Below the pieces are notes generated by a model. The model saw only the letters and a program-made list of their open reading frames with translations, was not told the DNA's origin and made no database searches. Shown in pieces: positions 8,506 to 18,568 of a DNA stretch of 64,000 bases (position 1 is its first letter; every line of letters starts with the position of its first letter). Source of the stretch: Ketobacter sp. MCCC 1A13808 (lineage in GTDB: Bacteria; Pseudomonadota; Gammaproteobacteria; Pseudomonadales; Ketobacteraceae); the NCBI RefSeq assembly GCF_009746715.1, contig NZ_VRKW01000007.1, positions 124,001 through 188,000 on the forward strand, read 5' to 3'. A program made the position numbers and the translations under genes.

Positions 8506-9182
8506 CCCGATTTCAGAAAACGTTCATCATCAAACGTTTTAACCAGGTCCGGCAGAAAAACCGTAATGGATGTCACCAACATCCCATTAAGAAAACCCTC
8601 AGCGTACATTAGCGGCAACACAAACGCTGCCTTATCCCACAGCTTTTCGAAAACAGGCTCCGGCTGTGTTCCCCATACAAACAAAAGCAGTAGGGCACAA
8701 CTCACCAACGTCACCCCGATCGCACCGAAAAAACCCTGCCCCAAAATATAAACGAACAGGTTCCGAGTCGGAAACAAATCCATTAATCGCAATAATCCGT
8801 AGGCCATGGTAGCGGGTATCAGTGTCGTAAATAACCAATCCCACGGCAGAGTAGACCAATGCCCCGATAACGGATCAACTGCCACCACCGCAAGGATCAC
8901 CAATACGATAGCCCCTAGAATCAAAGCCAGGCTCCAGCCAAACATTAAGGTGATTGTCACCATTAGAAATGGGTGAAAAAAGAGTCCCGGTATGACCTCG
9001 AAACGAAAGGACCAGACCAGGCACAATGCCGCCAGCGAACCCCACAAGGCATGCTGGCGGATGACAACAGACCGCAGTGCCTGCCACGGGGCAAAGTACA
9101 GCGCAACTAACAGCAAAGCGCCCATTAAGAGCGCGCCGCCCCACATCATCGGGCCGCCGACAAAGCTTTCTGTAAACTGCAT
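8502..9182 (-). CDS. CbiM-like energy-coupling factor permease
   Basis: A 226-residue integral membrane protein with about seven hydrophobic helices and the ending LPLMYAEGFLNGMLVTSITVFLPDLVKTFDD. That ending matches the stand-alone CbiM-like family annotated as energy-coupling factor ABC permease, which takes part in cobalt or nickel uptake. The N-terminal MH motif of true CbiM is not evident, so the substrate is uncertain. The start at 9182 is strongly supported by AGGAGGTGG six bases upstream. No ATPase or CbiN partner lies nearby. Confidence 0.72.
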   Translation of the reverse strand: MQFTESFVGGPMMWGGALLMGALLLVALYFAPWQALRSVVIRQHALWGSLAALCLVWSFRFEVIPGLFFHPFLMVTITLMFGWSLALILGAIVLVILAVVAVDPLSGHWSTLPWDWLFTTLIPATMAYGLLRLMDLFPTRNLFVYILGQGFFGAIGVTLVSCALLLLFVWGTQPEPVFEKLWDKAAFVLPLMYAEGFLNGMLVTSITVFLPDLVKTFDDERFLKSG

Positions 9183-9374
9183 AACCCACCTCCTTTGTGC
9201 TGAACACATTCAGGACCGGTTTGTACCTGTTTGATTCTAAATGCTCCAGCCCAAATTTAATAACCACACCACAAAACGGATAAATTGGTCAGATAAATGC
9301 GTTGAATTCAGCTGAAATTTCACCAGCCCTGTCTATGCTTACGACAGTCATTCAGTCTTAACAGGTAGTAGTAA

Positions 9375-9776
9375 ATGCGCAGTGTATTACGGGCTCTGAC
9401 TTGCCTAATCTTAATCGTTTCGTCGTATTCCCATGCCAACACCGAGACACCGGCTGAAGCCTCCAAGCTCTATATCGAATTATCACCTTCTTTCGTGACC
9501 AACTATCAGGCTCAACGCATGGGCTACCTGAAAGCGGACGTGACTTTAATGGTCAATGACCAGAAAACAATGGATGCCATCACTGAGCATATGCCCTCCA
9601 TTCGCAATAATCTGGTGATGCTATTCAGCCGCCAGGACGAAAATGTGCTGAGCTCCACTGAAGGTAAAACACACCTGCGCGAAGAGGCATTGCGGGAGGT
9701 CCTGTCCGCACTGGAATCGGAAGGTGCCCCGGCTGCAGTTGAAGATGTGCTGTTCACCAGTTTCCTGATTGATTGA
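9375..9776 (+). CDS. Solitary FliL-like exported protein
   Basis: A 133-residue protein with a Sec signal peptide (residues 1-21, cleavage near SHA-NTE) and a FliL-like domain. The domain shows YIELSPSFVTNYQ, MGYLKADVTLMV, a central helix with MPSIRNNLVMLFSRQ and the ending VEDVLFTSFLID. True FliL is an inner-membrane protein at the flagellar stator; this one appears secreted and is not next to flagellar genes. Such solitary FliL-like proteins are known in Pseudomonas relatives, with unclear function. Confidence 0.8.
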   Translation: MRSVLRALTCLILIVSSYSHANTETPAEASKLYIELSPSFVTNYQAQRMGYLKADVTLMVNDQKTMDAITEHMPSIRNNLVMLFSRQDENVLSSTEGKTHLREEALREVLSALESEGAPAAVEDVLFTSFLID

Positions 9777-9898
9777 GGCGCGCACAAATCAATAGCACCG
9801 CGATCCATTTGACAACTCTTTATAATCAACTCAACGACAGATGAACTGATCCATCGCCTGTGACATAATCGGGGCCCCATTTTCAGCAGTAGATTTTT

Positions 9899-11284
9899 AT
9901 GGCCAGGGCACGGAAAAAGGACCTTCTGAACGACCCCATCATTCCCATCCTAACCAAAATGACCCTTCCCACTGTATTCGGGATTGTTGCCATTTTAATG
10001 TTCAATCTGGTCGACACCTACTTCATCAGCCTGATAGGTCCGGACGAACTGGCTGCGGTCAGTTTTACTTTTCCGGTGTCGGCTGTATTGATGAACATCT
10101 CCATGGGAATCGGTATCGGCACATCCATCCACATAGCCTCGCGTATCGGTGGCGGTGACCATGAACAGGCTGGCAAAACCGCCGCCCACGCCCTTACCCT
10201 GGCCATTACCATTGCGATACCCACCGGCATTGTCGGTATCCTCACCATCGACCCGCTGTTCCGTCTGATGGGCGCTTCAGCCGACACCATTGATCTAATC
10301 AGGGAATACATGGAACTTTGGTATGGAGGGTTTTTCCTGGTGGTGCTACCGATGGTGGGTAATAGTGTATTGCGGGCTACCGGCGACACCCATACACCCA
10401 GTATTGTGATGGCCATAGCCGGGCTGGTGAACGGGATAATGGACCCGCTGCTTATATTTGGTATTGGTCCGTTTCCGGAGCTGGGGATTCGCGGGGCAGC
10501 CATCGCCACAGTCATGTCCTGGGCGCTGTCTGCATTGGCCATTCTGGTCATCCTGATCCATAAACGCCGCCTGATGCGCATCGCGGATATATTCGGCAAG
10601 CGCAGAACCACCTGGGCAGCGATTCTGCACTTGGCGATCCCTGCCAGCGCCACCAACCTGATGATGCCGATCACCGCGATGGTGCTAACGGCAATGGCCG
10701 CCACACTCGGTCACCATGCGGTCGCGGGCTTCGGTGTCGGCACTCGTATCGAGGCCATTTCGCTTGTGATTATCATTGCTCTCTCTTCTGCCCTTGCTCC
10801 TTTTGTCGGTCAGAATTACGGGGCAGGCAACAGCATGCGGATACGGGAAAGTTTACGCTATACCCTATCTTTCGCTCTGGGGTGCGAATTATTGATTGCA
10901 GCCGTTTTGTATCTTAACGGCGACTTCGTCGCCGACCTATTTACTGAACAGGAACAAACCAAAGAAGCGATACGCTGGTATTTGCTGCTGGTGCCGCTCA
11001 GTTATGGCTGCCAGGGATTGGTGATGCTCAGCTGCTCAACGCTAAACGCGATGCACCGCCCGCTGTACGGCACTCTGATAAGCGTGTTTCGTCTGTTCGT
11101 TTTAACCATTCCCCTGGCCTGGCTTGGCAGCCACTGGTTTCAGGCAGCGGGTTTGTATGGTGGCGTTGCGGTCGCGAATGTGATTGCCGGCGTCAGTGCC
11201 GTGTTATGGTTGATTTACCGGTTACCCCAACTATCCGTTAATCATGAAATGCTCGCGCAATCACCTAATCAATTATCTAAATAA
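9899..11284 (+). CDS. MATE family efflux transporter
   Basis: A 461-residue multidrug and toxin extrusion transporter with twelve predicted helices arranged as two similar bundles. The N-terminal half has NLVDTYFISLIGPDELAAVSFTFP; the second half has the matching VAGFGVGTRIEAISLVIIIALSSALAPFVGQNYGAG, whose final QNYGAG is typical of MATE proteins. These use Na+ or H+ gradients to export cationic compounds; the substrate is not predictable. Length is normal. It stands alone between the FliL-like and DUF4282 genes. Confidence 0.92.
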   Translation: MARARKKDLLNDPIIPILTKMTLPTVFGIVAILMFNLVDTYFISLIGPDELAAVSFTFPVSAVLMNISMGIGIGTSIHIASRIGGGDHEQAGKTAAHALTLAITIAIPTGIVGILTIDPLFRLMGASADTIDLIREYMELWYGGFFLVVLPMVGNSVLRATGDTHTPSIVMAIAGLVNGIMDPLLIFGIGPFPELGIRGAAIATVMSWALSALAILVILIHKRRLMRIADIFGKRRTTWAAILHLAIPASATNLMMPITAMVLTAMAATLGHHAVAGFGVGTRIEAISLVIIIALSSALAPFVGQNYGAGNSMRIRESLRYTLSFALGCELLIAAVLYLNGDFVADLFTEQEQTKEAIRWYLLLVPLSYGCQGLVMLSCSTLNAMHRPLYGTLISVFRLFVLTIPLAWLGSHWFQAAGLYGGVAVANVIAGVSAVLWLIYRLPQLSVNHEMLAQSPNQLSK

Positions 11285-11348
11285 TCATGCGGTAAAATAA
11301 CCTGACCCGGATCGCGTTTTTTTCATAAATGAATATGAGACAATAGCG

Positions 11349-11876
11349 ATGATTCCCCCCTTTCGCAGGATAAGCAGGATGCCGACCACGAATCGCAAAA
11401 ACACGCCCTTCTCACGTGCAGGTGCAACCGCCCACAAGTTTTTTACTGCACTGTTTGATTTTTCGTTTAGCCGGTTTATTACCGTTCAGATGTTTCCCGT
11501 TTTGTACGGCATTATTCTGACCGCCACCCTGATTGCTGCTGGGTATTTTATTGTGGAAGCCTTTTTGACTTCCTGGTGGAGGGGTTTATTTTATTTATTG
11601 GTCGCCGGGCCAGTAGGATTTATTACGGTCGCCACCATCGCCCGCGCACTGATGGAGTTTTACGTGGTTGTGTTCCGTATTTCTGAGAACATGGATGAAA
11701 TCCGGATAATTACAGAACGATTTTCCGGTATTTCCGAGAGCGTAGAATCCGTGCGCGGTTTTACCAAACGACTGCCTTTCTGGGGGGCGATGTCGGGGCG
11801 TCAGGAAGACGTCGCCACAGACAACCCGGAGGACCCGAAACCCAAACGTAAAAAAGAAGGTGTCTGGCCCTATTAA
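11349..11876 (+). CDS. DUF4282 membrane protein
   Basis: A protein of up to 175 residues with the DUF4282 domain. FDFSFSRFITVQMFPVLYGI is followed by two membrane helices and the conserved ARALMEFYVVVFRISENMDEIR block. A polar C-terminal tail of about 50 residues is not part of the domain. The start is uncertain: ATG at 11349, or ATG at 11379 (MPTTNRKNTPF), which has AGGA twelve bases upstream. Function is unknown; relatives are often found near membrane transporters. Confidence 0.8.
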   Translation: MIPPFRRISRMPTTNRKNTPFSRAGATAHKFFTALFDFSFSRFITVQMFPVLYGIILTATLIAAGYFIVEAFLTSWWRGLFYLLVAGPVGFITVATIARALMEFYVVVFRISENMDEIRIITERFSGISESVESVRGFTKRLPFWGAMSGRQEDVATDNPEDPKPKRKKEGVWPY

Positions 11877-11907
11877 AAATTCGACTGCCGTGGATAAGCC
11901 TGTGCCA

Positions 11908-12528
11908 CTAGCTGCTGCTTCCGCCCAGCAATATCCGCACCGCGGTGCAGGCATCTTCGAGCTGGCTAAGATCCGGCTTTTGCCCCATTATCATTTCACT
12001 GAAAGTACAGGATTCACCGATACGAACCATAAAGTAAGAAAGACTTTCGACTTTCATCGATGGGTTGATCATGCCTTTGTCGACTTCCTGCATTAACAAA
12101 TCCGTATTGATTTCCACCATACGGGCATGAAAAGTGCTGCTTCTGGAAGAGAGGATACTGAGCGCGTACTGTCCGTCAGCCTGTAAGAAGTGCCGCAAAG
12201 GCGCCGAACCGAAAACCGCATGGTTCACTGCGCGAAACACATTGACCACATAATCCACGCCTTCGCCCGGACAATTCTGGCGAGCCGTTAACACAGTGGG
12301 TTTATAGGCAGACCAGATGATTTCCCCCATCAGCAAATCCTTATTGCCGATCCAGCGAAACAGCGTGGCCCGGCTCACTCCAAGCTCTTCTGCGATGGCG
12401 CCTAAATTCAGCTTTTGGCAATCAAGCCAATATTGTCGTGCCAGAGCAAAGGCATCCATTGGCGTTGCTCTTGTGCTGGGCTTATTATCGGCCAGTGCAA
12501 TGGCTAAAGGGGTTTTGCGCTTGGACAC
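11908..12528 (-). CDS. QsdR family TetR-like regulator
   Basis: A 206-residue repressor of the QsdR branch of TetR regulators. The helix-turn-helix is LGAIAEELGVSRATLFRWIGNKDLL at residues 41-65, preceded by TPMDAFALARQYWLDCQ, a QsdR hallmark. The ligand-binding part contains GEGVDYVVNVFRAVNHAV. The first characterised QsdR controls an acyl-homoserine lactone lactonase in Rhodococcus; in proteobacteria the targets are mostly unknown. The patatin gene upstream on the same strand is a possible target by proximity only. Confidence 0.82.
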   Translation of the reverse strand: MSKRKTPLAIALADNKPSTRATPMDAFALARQYWLDCQKLNLGAIAEELGVSRATLFRWIGNKDLLMGEIIWSAYKPTVLTARQNCPGEGVDYVVNVFRAVNHAVFGSAPLRHFLQADGQYALSILSSRSSTFHARMVEINTDLLMQEVDKGMINPSMKVESLSYFMVRIGESCTFSEMIMGQKPDLSQLEDACTAVRILLGGSSS

Positions 12529-12658
12529 GGCTACCTCGTGAATGCTTCAGGCCAACATCCATGTTGCTCCCTGAAAATATTGTTATATATCCAACAGATC
12601 AACGAGCTACCGTTTTTCATCAGCTGGTTACTTAATTTAAAGCACGGTTAACTTGATC

Positions 12659-14128
12659 TTATGCCCTGGCATGAGACTGAGAATATTCTTCCAATTCTCT
12701 TTCCTCTTCGGCTTTTAGTGCCACCAAACAGGTGTTAATGGTGCGGCTTATACTGGTTGAGTTTCTTATCATTTCCAACTGTGGCCAGGTGCTGGTTTCA
12801 CCTGCGCGGATATATCTGGCGACATCATCCGGAGACGCATTGGATAAAACACGAAACGCATTCATGGGTTCTCGGGCCGGCACGATATTGATATCGCCTT
12901 GATAGCTTTGCGACACAATGGAATGCGCTTTATCAACCAATAACGCCAAACCCCGATTTGATAATTTATTTTTGGTGTAATCCAGCAGCATGTTCACATT
13001 GGAACGCGTGTTGCTTACTACCATTTCCTTGACATAACTGCCGATGGTTTTGTCCGATGACTTGTTGCGCGACAAGAACGGAATCACATGCGGATTAGTC
13101 TGGCTCACAATCGTGTGGTTCACGCCATACAACCGGGCTAAACGCTGAATCGGCAAATCATTTTTAATCGACCCATCCACCCACTGGCGGGAAGGAATAT
13201 ACGGTACTTTTTCACCGTTAATATTTTTCGCCCACAGCATCACGGGGGGGTACACATAAGGAATTGCACAGGATGCCAGTGAGGCTTTTCGAATCAGCAC
13301 ATGGGGCGATGTCACCGCATTCAGCAAACGGGATTCCTGATGTGGGTCTGCCGGTGAAACCGTGATATTCACCCGCCGTCCAGTGCGATGAAAGGCTTCT
13401 TCAAATGTCATGTCCTGTACATTACGCTCCAAACACAGCTCCAGTTGCGCGGGGTCCAGTATCCCTTTGCCGCGTAAGGTACCGCGCCACCCCACCATGC
13501 GGAACGCTTCTGCATAAATATATTCAGGGTCGAGCATCGCCTCCAGCTCGTCGTCGGTGTGGGTAGCCGCGACCGACGCCATAATGGAACCGGCACTGGA
13601 GCCGGATATAATGCTGGGCAGAAGTGAGTTTTCCCACATCGCCTTGAGTACACCCAAATGAAACATACCCAAGGCTGCGCCACCACTTAGCATCAAGCCG
13701 GATTCGCCAAATGATTGATGCGTGCGCTCAAAAAATTCGAGCTTCTGAACCAGGGAAAAATTCGGGAAGTCCGTATCGCAGATCCATTGCAGGCAGGCGC
13801 AAACTTCATCAAGGTATTCGCCGATCAGGGCTTTGGTGCCAAAATAACAATGCTGATAAAGCATTGGATTAGCGATTCGCCCTAGATTCCCGTGCAGACC
13901 TTCGTTAATGTAAAACACCAGTTGATCCACATCACCCCGTTGTCGGGCAGTGCGCAGCTCATTGAATCGCAGCCGGATCATCTTGTAATCGTAATGGGGT
14001 GAAGCGTCTTCTTCGCGCCATTCTTCGTTGCCGGATAAACGATCGTATTCACGTGCGGCATCCGCCCACGCTTGATAATCGTCCGCCGTATTCATAGCCT
14101 CAAGACAGGCCTTTAACGCTCGCTTCAT
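12659..14128 (-). CDS. Patatin-like phospholipase with DUF3336
   Basis: A 489-residue predicted lipid hydrolase related to the yeast Tgl3/4/5 lipases. An N-terminal DUF3336 region (about 1-140) is followed by the patatin fold: oxyanion loop SGGAALGMFHLGV, nucleophile elbow GSSAGS and the catalytic Asp motif DGSIKND. The Ser-Asp dyad is therefore complete. The start is placed at the ATG at 14128 because AAGGA sits seven bases before it; a longer frame to 14236 lacks this. It probably acts on phospholipids or triacylglycerols at the membrane. Confidence 0.88.
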   Translation of the reverse strand: MKRALKACLEAMNTADDYQAWADAAREYDRLSGNEEWREEDASPHYDYKMIRLRFNELRTARQRGDVDQLVFYINEGLHGNLGRIANPMLYQHCYFGTKALIGEYLDEVCACLQWICDTDFPNFSLVQKLEFFERTHQSFGESGLMLSGGAALGMFHLGVLKAMWENSLLPSIISGSSAGSIMASVAATHTDDELEAMLDPEYIYAEAFRMVGWRGTLRGKGILDPAQLELCLERNVQDMTFEEAFHRTGRRVNITVSPADPHQESRLLNAVTSPHVLIRKASLASCAIPYVYPPVMLWAKNINGEKVPYIPSRQWVDGSIKNDLPIQRLARLYGVNHTIVSQTNPHVIPFLSRNKSSDKTIGSYVKEMVVSNTRSNVNMLLDYTKNKLSNRGLALLVDKAHSIVSQSYQGDINIVPAREPMNAFRVLSNASPDDVARYIRAGETSTWPQLEMIRNSTSISRTINTCLVALKAEEERELEEYSQSHARA

Positions 14129-14400
14129 AAATTTTCCTTCCCCTACTACTACAAAATATCTGTCCAATTCCGGACAGTAAAACAGTCTTACATTTTTCCT
14201 TCTTCCTTGATTATTACCTATCTTCTGCAGGTTCACGAACTCATTATGGTGGTTTTATGCAAGATTTGATTGCATTTGTAAACCTATACAAAAGTAAGGG
14301 GCTTGTTCCCTTCCGGTCAATAAAACGGGTTCTGCAAGAATTGGTTGGGGGAAGCCGGAACTAGTAAACGATTGATATACTTATGCTTTATCAGTGAACG

Positions 14401-14679
14401 TTAATTCAATTTTCCCCTTACAAACCAACAAGATGCCTGAATATCGAACCCTTTTGTACTGGCCCAGACAAGTCCCTCATTCACCAAAATGTCCGCTAAA
14501 CCTGTGCCTCTGGCCGATTTAGGGACATAGGTGTGATTGAAGTCAATCTTGCCCTCATCCAGCAGCTGGTAGGTCATAACGGCCTGCTCGGAACCCAGAT
14601 TAACCACAAAGCGGGCGAGCTCTGGCTGATGCTCTACTGTAAACCCATCCGAAGTGTTAATGATTCGCCTCCATAACAT
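14401..14679 (-). CDS. YjdJ-type GNAT N-acetyltransferase
   Basis: A 92-residue single-domain GNAT protein of the small YjdJ/COG2388 type. After a beta-rich first half it shows the pattern TYVPKSARGTGLADILVNEGLVWA, where the VPxxxRGxGxAxxLV loop is the acetyl-CoA pyrophosphate-binding motif. The substrate is unknown. Its start overlaps the end of the thioesterase gene by 23 bases, so the two are probably translated from one message. Confidence 0.8.
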   Translation of the reverse strand: MLWRRIINTSDGFTVEHQPELARFVVNLGSEQAVMTYQLLDEGKIDFNHTYVPKSARGTGLADILVNEGLVWASTKGFDIQASCWFVRGKLN

Positions 14680-15076
14680 GCTCAGACAAACGCTTTTTCA
14701 CGTCCGCGGGAATCGGTACTGATTTGCGCAAGTGCTTATCGAAATTAACCATGGTCGCCGTGCCGGTAGCTCGCAACGTGCCTTCTTGCCAGGCTTCCTG
14801 TCCCACCAGCACAGAAGACGTGCCGATTCGCAGGACATAAGTCCGGATCTCCACTTCCTTCCCGAAAAAGGTTTCTTCCAGGTATTCAATTTCTATTTTT
14901 GCCAATACCAGCGATACTTCTTCGGTGGACAGGCTCGGGTTGAATATCCGTAAAATGGATTCCCTGCCTTCCAGGAACCACACGGGCAATACGGTGTTAT
15001 TGATGTGACCCATGGCATCGGTGTCACAAAAGCGGGGTTTGATGGTGAGTGAAAAAAGCACATCTGTTTCGGACAT
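14657..15076 (-). CDS. Hotdog-fold acyl-CoA thioesterase
   Basis: A 139-residue 4-hydroxybenzoyl-CoA thioesterase/YbgC-type protein. PRFCDTDAMGHINNTVLPVWFLEGRE at residues 13-38 holds the catalytic Asp and the helix typical of this group. The following strands include VLAKIEIEYLEETFFGKEVEIRTYV. It hydrolyses an acyl-CoA of unknown chain type in the cytoplasm. The GNAT gene overlaps its 3' end. Confidence 0.85.
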   Translation of the reverse strand: MSETDVLFSLTIKPRFCDTDAMGHINNTVLPVWFLEGRESILRIFNPSLSTEEVSLVLAKIEIEYLEETFFGKEVEIRTYVLRIGTSSVLVGQEAWQEGTLRATGTATMVNFDKHLRKSVPIPADVKKRLSEHVMEANH

Positions 15077-15367
15077 TAAGGCATTCTCTATAGGACAAGC
15101 GCCCCACTACAACCCGATGGACAGCACTTCATGTATTATTTTTAATCTATTAGAAGGGAACTAATTATACACGCAACCACTGCCGTGTGTCCCTACCTGC
15201 CTGCACTTTGGTTATAACTTGTTGAAGCTGAAATACTTTTTGGCAGTCCCCGCGCTCATAAAGACCCAGATTCTTCGCTTCGAATAATCCGTTTTACCAG
15301 GGGTGCTCTGGGGCTCAATAAGCGATATATTGTTGAGCTCTAACGGATAACCAAAGGGGTATAGGCT

Positions 15368-16165
15368 ATGAATGAAATGCGTCCACCGGTCGTGATGGTT
15401 TTTGCTGGTCATGATCCCTGCGGCGGCGCTGGTATTCAAGCCGACATCGAAACCCTGACCAGCCTTGGCTGCCACCCCTGCACCGTCATTACCGCCCTGA
15501 CCGCCCAGGACACCCATTGCGTAAGAGACTTTCAACCGGTGTCCGTTACGTTCATGGTGGAACAGGCGCGGGCGGTGCTGGAAGATGTACGGGTGGATGC
15601 CTTCAAGATCGGAATGACCGCCAGTGTAGAAATTATTGAAGCGATTCATACATTATTGCAGGACTATGCGGGTATCCCGGTGGTTTTCGATCCGGTAATG
15701 GCGGCGGGAGGCGGTGGTGCCCTGAGTAAAGAAAACCTGATCGAAGCCTTTACCGACCTACTCATTCCTGTCACCACTGTAATCACCCCCAATAGCCTTG
15801 AAGCCAAACTCATTTGCAGTGACGCCGACTCCCTTGATGCCTGCGCCCAGCAGCTCATGGCACTGGGGGCGGGATACGTACTGGTCACAGGAGGGCATGA
15901 CAAAAGCCCTGAAATCATTAATCGGCTATGGGGCCACCGGCAGTTTCTGGAAGAGTACAAACAAAAACGCCTGCCCGGTGATTTTCACGGCACCGGGTGC
16001 ACACTGTCCTCCGCTTTGGCTGGCTACATTGCTCACGGCGCTTCGGTCGCCGGGGCCGTACGCGAGGCTCAGGCCTACACCGCGAAGGCCATTCACAATA
16101 GCCGTCGCCTGGGCATGGGACAACTGATCCCGGACCGCCTGGCGTGGTCGTCAAAGGCAAGGTAA
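15368..16165 (+). CDS. thiD: Hydroxymethylpyrimidine/phosphomethylpyrimidine kinase
   Basis: A 265-residue kinase of the ribokinase fold that phosphorylates HMP and HMP-P for thiamine synthesis. Seen: VFAGHDPCGGAGIQADIETLTSLG near the start, VFDPVMAAGGGGAL, and the anion hole/catalytic base DFHGTGCTLSSALAG near residue 205. ThiE follows 10 bases later, so the two form an operon. The 291-base upstream region contains no recognisable TPP riboswitch. Confidence 0.93.
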   Translation: MNEMRPPVVMVFAGHDPCGGAGIQADIETLTSLGCHPCTVITALTAQDTHCVRDFQPVSVTFMVEQARAVLEDVRVDAFKIGMTASVEIIEAIHTLLQDYAGIPVVFDPVMAAGGGGALSKENLIEAFTDLLIPVTTVITPNSLEAKLICSDADSLDACAQQLMALGAGYVLVTGGHDKSPEIINRLWGHRQFLEEYKQKRLPGDFHGTGCTLSSALAGYIAHGASVAGAVREAQAYTAKAIHNSRRLGMGQLIPDRLAWSSKAR

Positions 16166-16175
16166 TCTCATTATT

Positions 16176-16802
16176 ATGAATTTGCGTGGATTATATGCAA
16201 TCACCGACCCCGAACTCACGCCCGACCACAGCGTGCTGCATCAGGTACATCAAGCGATTAAGGGGGGCGCACGAATTATTCAATTCCGGGATAAATCCAG
16301 CCCTGACGGTTTGCGTTTGCAAATAGCGCTACAACTGCGCGCATTAACACGGGAATACAATTGCCTTTTGATCATCAACGACGACCTGGAGTTATGTCTT
16401 CAGAGCAATGCAGACGGCGTCCACCTGGGGCAGGAGGACACCCCGGTGGAGGTTGCCCGCCAGCAATTGGGACGCAGCAGAATCATCGGTGCCACCTGCC
16501 ACGGGTCGGTAGACCTGGCACACAGCGCGATGGACAAAGGCGCAAATTATCTGGCTTTCGGCCGCTTTTTTCCGTCACAAACCAAACCCGATGCCGTGCC
16601 TGCACAGCTTTCCTCCGTACAGGACTTTGTTTATAACTGCCCGCTGCCTACCGTTGCCATCGGGGGCATTACCCTGAATAATGCTGCTCCGTTAATCACT
16701 GCAGGCTTTTCAATGCTGGCAGTCATACAGGATATTTTCGGCCGCGACGATACAGAAGAACAATGTCGTCAATACCAGGCTCTGTTTCATACTCATCCCT
16801 AA
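16176..16802 (+). CDS. thiE: Thiamine-phosphate synthase
   Basis: A 208-residue TIM-barrel enzyme joining HMP-pyrophosphate and thiazole phosphate to give thiamine phosphate. Motifs: LYAITDPEL at the N-terminus, RIIQFRDKS (residues 31-39), [58 protein letters not shown] and [12 protein letters not shown]. It is cotranscribed with thiD, 10 bases downstream of it. hemL begins 29 bases after its stop. Confidence 0.94.
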   Translation: MNLRGLYAITDPELTPDHSVLHQVHQAIKGGARIIQFRDKSSPDGLRLQIALQLRALTREYNCLLIINDDLELCLQSNADGVHLGQEDTPVEVARQQLGRSRIIGATCHGSVDLAHSAMDKGANYLAFGRFFPSQTKPDAVPAQLSSVQDFVYNCPLPTVAIGGITLNNAAPLITAGFSMLAVIQDIFGRDDTEEQCRQYQALFHTHP

Positions 16803-16831
16803 ACCCGTTTACTAACCTTCAGGAACCCCCA

Positions 16832-18112
16832 ATGAGTCGTTCAGCTACGTTATTTGCCGCCGCCCAATCTCATATTCCCGGTGGCGTCAACAGCCCGGTC
16901 CGCGCCTTCAAAGGCGTTGGCGGAGATCCGGTTTTTTTCAAATCCGCAAAGGGTGCTTATTTAACTGACGAAGACGACCGCCGGTATATCGATTATGTGG
17001 GCTCCTGGGGGCCGATGATTCTGGGCCACAGCCATCCGGCTATTGTGCGTGCGGTGCAGCAGGCCGCGGAACAAGGCTTAAGCTTCGGCGCTCCGACAGC
17101 CATCGAAGTAGAAATGGCGTACAAGGTCTGTGAAAACTTCGAAGGGATGGACCTGGTGCGCATGGTGAACTCCGGCACCGAAGCCACCATGACGGCAATC
17201 CGCCTGGCCAGAGGTTACACCGGCCGCGACAAGATTGTGAAATTCGAAGGTTGCTATCACGGGCATGCAGACTCACTGTTAGTAAAAGCCGGCTCCGGCG
17301 CGTTGACATTAGGCGTGCCCAATTCCCCCGGCGTTCCCGAAAGCCTGGCGCAACACACACTCACACTCGAATACAATAATATTGACCAGGTACGCGAACT
17401 ATTTTCTCAAATGGGTGAACAGATCGCCTGTATTATCGTGGAACCCGTCGCGGGCAATATGAATTGCATTCCGCCTGAGAAAGGCTTCCTGGAGGGGCTC
17501 AGGGATGTGTGTGACGGCAGTGGTGCGTTGTTGATTCTGGATGAAGTGATGACCGGATTCCGTGTGGGTTTGCAGGGGGCACAAGGGCTTTACGGTATCA
17601 TTCCGGATCTGACCACGTTAGGTAAAGTGATTGGCGGCGGAATGCCGGTGGGTGCGTTCGGCGGGAAAAAAGACATCATGGATCACATTGCCCCCGTCGG
17701 CCCGGTCTATCAGGCCGGTACGCTGTCCGGCAATCCGGTGGCCATGGCCGCTGGACTGGCAATGTTGGAAGGGGTTTCAGCAGCGGGTTTTTATGAGGCC
17801 CTTAGCAAGAAAGCCAATGCCTTAATGGCCGGTTTTCAAAGTGCAGCCGACGACGCAGGCATTCCTTTCACCACCAATCAGGTGGGCGGCATGTTCGGCT
17901 TTTTCTTCAGCGACGAAAACAACATTTCTCGCTTTGAACAAGTAACCCGCTGTGATCTGGAACGTTTTCAGAAATTTTACCATTTGATGCTGGAGCAAGG
18001 GGTATACCTGGCACCTAGTGCCTATGAAGCCGGATTTGTTTCTTCGGCTCACGGCGACCAGGAACTGGATCAAACTATTTCTGCTGTGCGTACGGTGATG
18101 AAGCGTTTGTAG
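16832..18112 (+). CDS. hemL: Glutamate-1-semialdehyde 2,1-aminomutase
   Basis: A 426-residue PLP enzyme that converts glutamate-1-semialdehyde to 5-aminolevulinate in the C5 tetrapyrrole route. Seen: [19 protein letters not shown] at the start, the cofactor region [28 protein letters not shown] and the PLP lysine in [17 protein letters not shown]. The start at 16832 has AGGAA six bases upstream; the frame extends to 16763 inside thiE but without a site. The order thiD-thiE-hemL is common in gammaproteobacteria. Confidence 0.95.
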   Translation: MSRSATLFAAAQSHIPGGVNSPVRAFKGVGGDPVFFKSAKGAYLTDEDDRRYIDYVGSWGPMILGHSHPAIVRAVQQAAEQGLSFGAPTAIEVEMAYKVCENFEGMDLVRMVNSGTEATMTAIRLARGYTGRDKIVKFEGCYHGHADSLLVKAGSGALTLGVPNSPGVPESLAQHTLTLEYNNIDQVRELFSQMGEQIACIIVEPVAGNMNCIPPEKGFLEGLRDVCDGSGALLILDEVMTGFRVGLQGAQGLYGIIPDLTTLGKVIGGGMPVGAFGGKKDIMDHIAPVGPVYQAGTLSGNPVAMAAGLAMLEGVSAAGFYEALSKKANALMAGFQSAADDAGIPFTTNQVGGMFGFFFSDENNISRFEQVTRCDLERFQKFYHLMLEQGVYLAPSAYEAGFVSSAHGDQELDQTISAVRTVMKRL

Positions 18113-18207
18113 CACACCGGTGTCCGTCTGAACCAGTCCGCGGTTGAGGCCATCGACTCGTAAATAGGTATTACAAATCGAAGGTAGCGGGCAGTAAGAA
18201 CGTTCGA

Positions 18208-18232
18208 GGGGCACCCACAATCAAGGTGCCCC
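18208..18232. terminator. GC-rich hairpin after hemL
   Basis: Perfect 8-bp inverted repeat GGGGCACC / GGTGCCCC with a nine-base loop, about 95 bases after the hemL stop. It is not followed by a T-run on either strand, so it may be a transcript-end stabiliser rather than a factor-independent terminator. Confidence 0.45.
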
Positions 18233-18541
18233 GGGTGGAAGCCCCCGCCTATTATCCTCATCCAACACATTCTGTAATTCCGCCCTGACATTCGTAGCAG
18301 ACTTCTCCAGACGCACGGATTCCCCGCCATCAATTGGTAGGGGAAAGCCCCACGATGATAACAATAATTCTCATTCTATATTGAGATTCGGAGCCCGCTC
18401 GATGGGTACCACTGTAAATAACGCGTAACGTCACGCCAGGCGCGCCTGAATCTGCCCCGTAAGTATCTGAGATTGGTCATTAAAATGCGCTACACCGGTG
18501 AGACCACCATCACCCTGCCGAACGGAATCACAATATCGTTT

Positions 18542-18568
18542 CAGTTTCCTGGGGAAACTGCGTATAAT
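18542..18568 (+). promoter_or_regulatory. Operator-like dyad next to a -10 box upstream of deaD
   Basis: CAGTTTCC-TGG-GGAAACTG is a perfect 8-bp dyad (18542-18560), followed two bases later by TATAAT (18563-18568). A second TATAAT lies at 18579-18584. A weak -35 (TTTCAG, 18539-18544) overlaps the dyad. The rest of the 527-base gap between hemL and deaD holds the hairpin at 18208 and a weak Fur-like match at 18357-18375 (about 13 of 19 positions). A long 5' leader would fit a cold-shock helicase. Function is inferred from position only. Confidence 0.4.

Noticed and set aside
15077-15367. TPP riboswitch upstream of thiD
   Set aside because: GGGGTGCTCTGG near 15300 resembles the beginning of a thi-box, but the CTGAGA and ACCTGATC core elements are absent.
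18357-18375. Fur box between hemL and deaD
   Set aside because: Only about 13 of 19 positions match and no iron-related gene follows; the clear box at 28574 shows what a real one looks like here.
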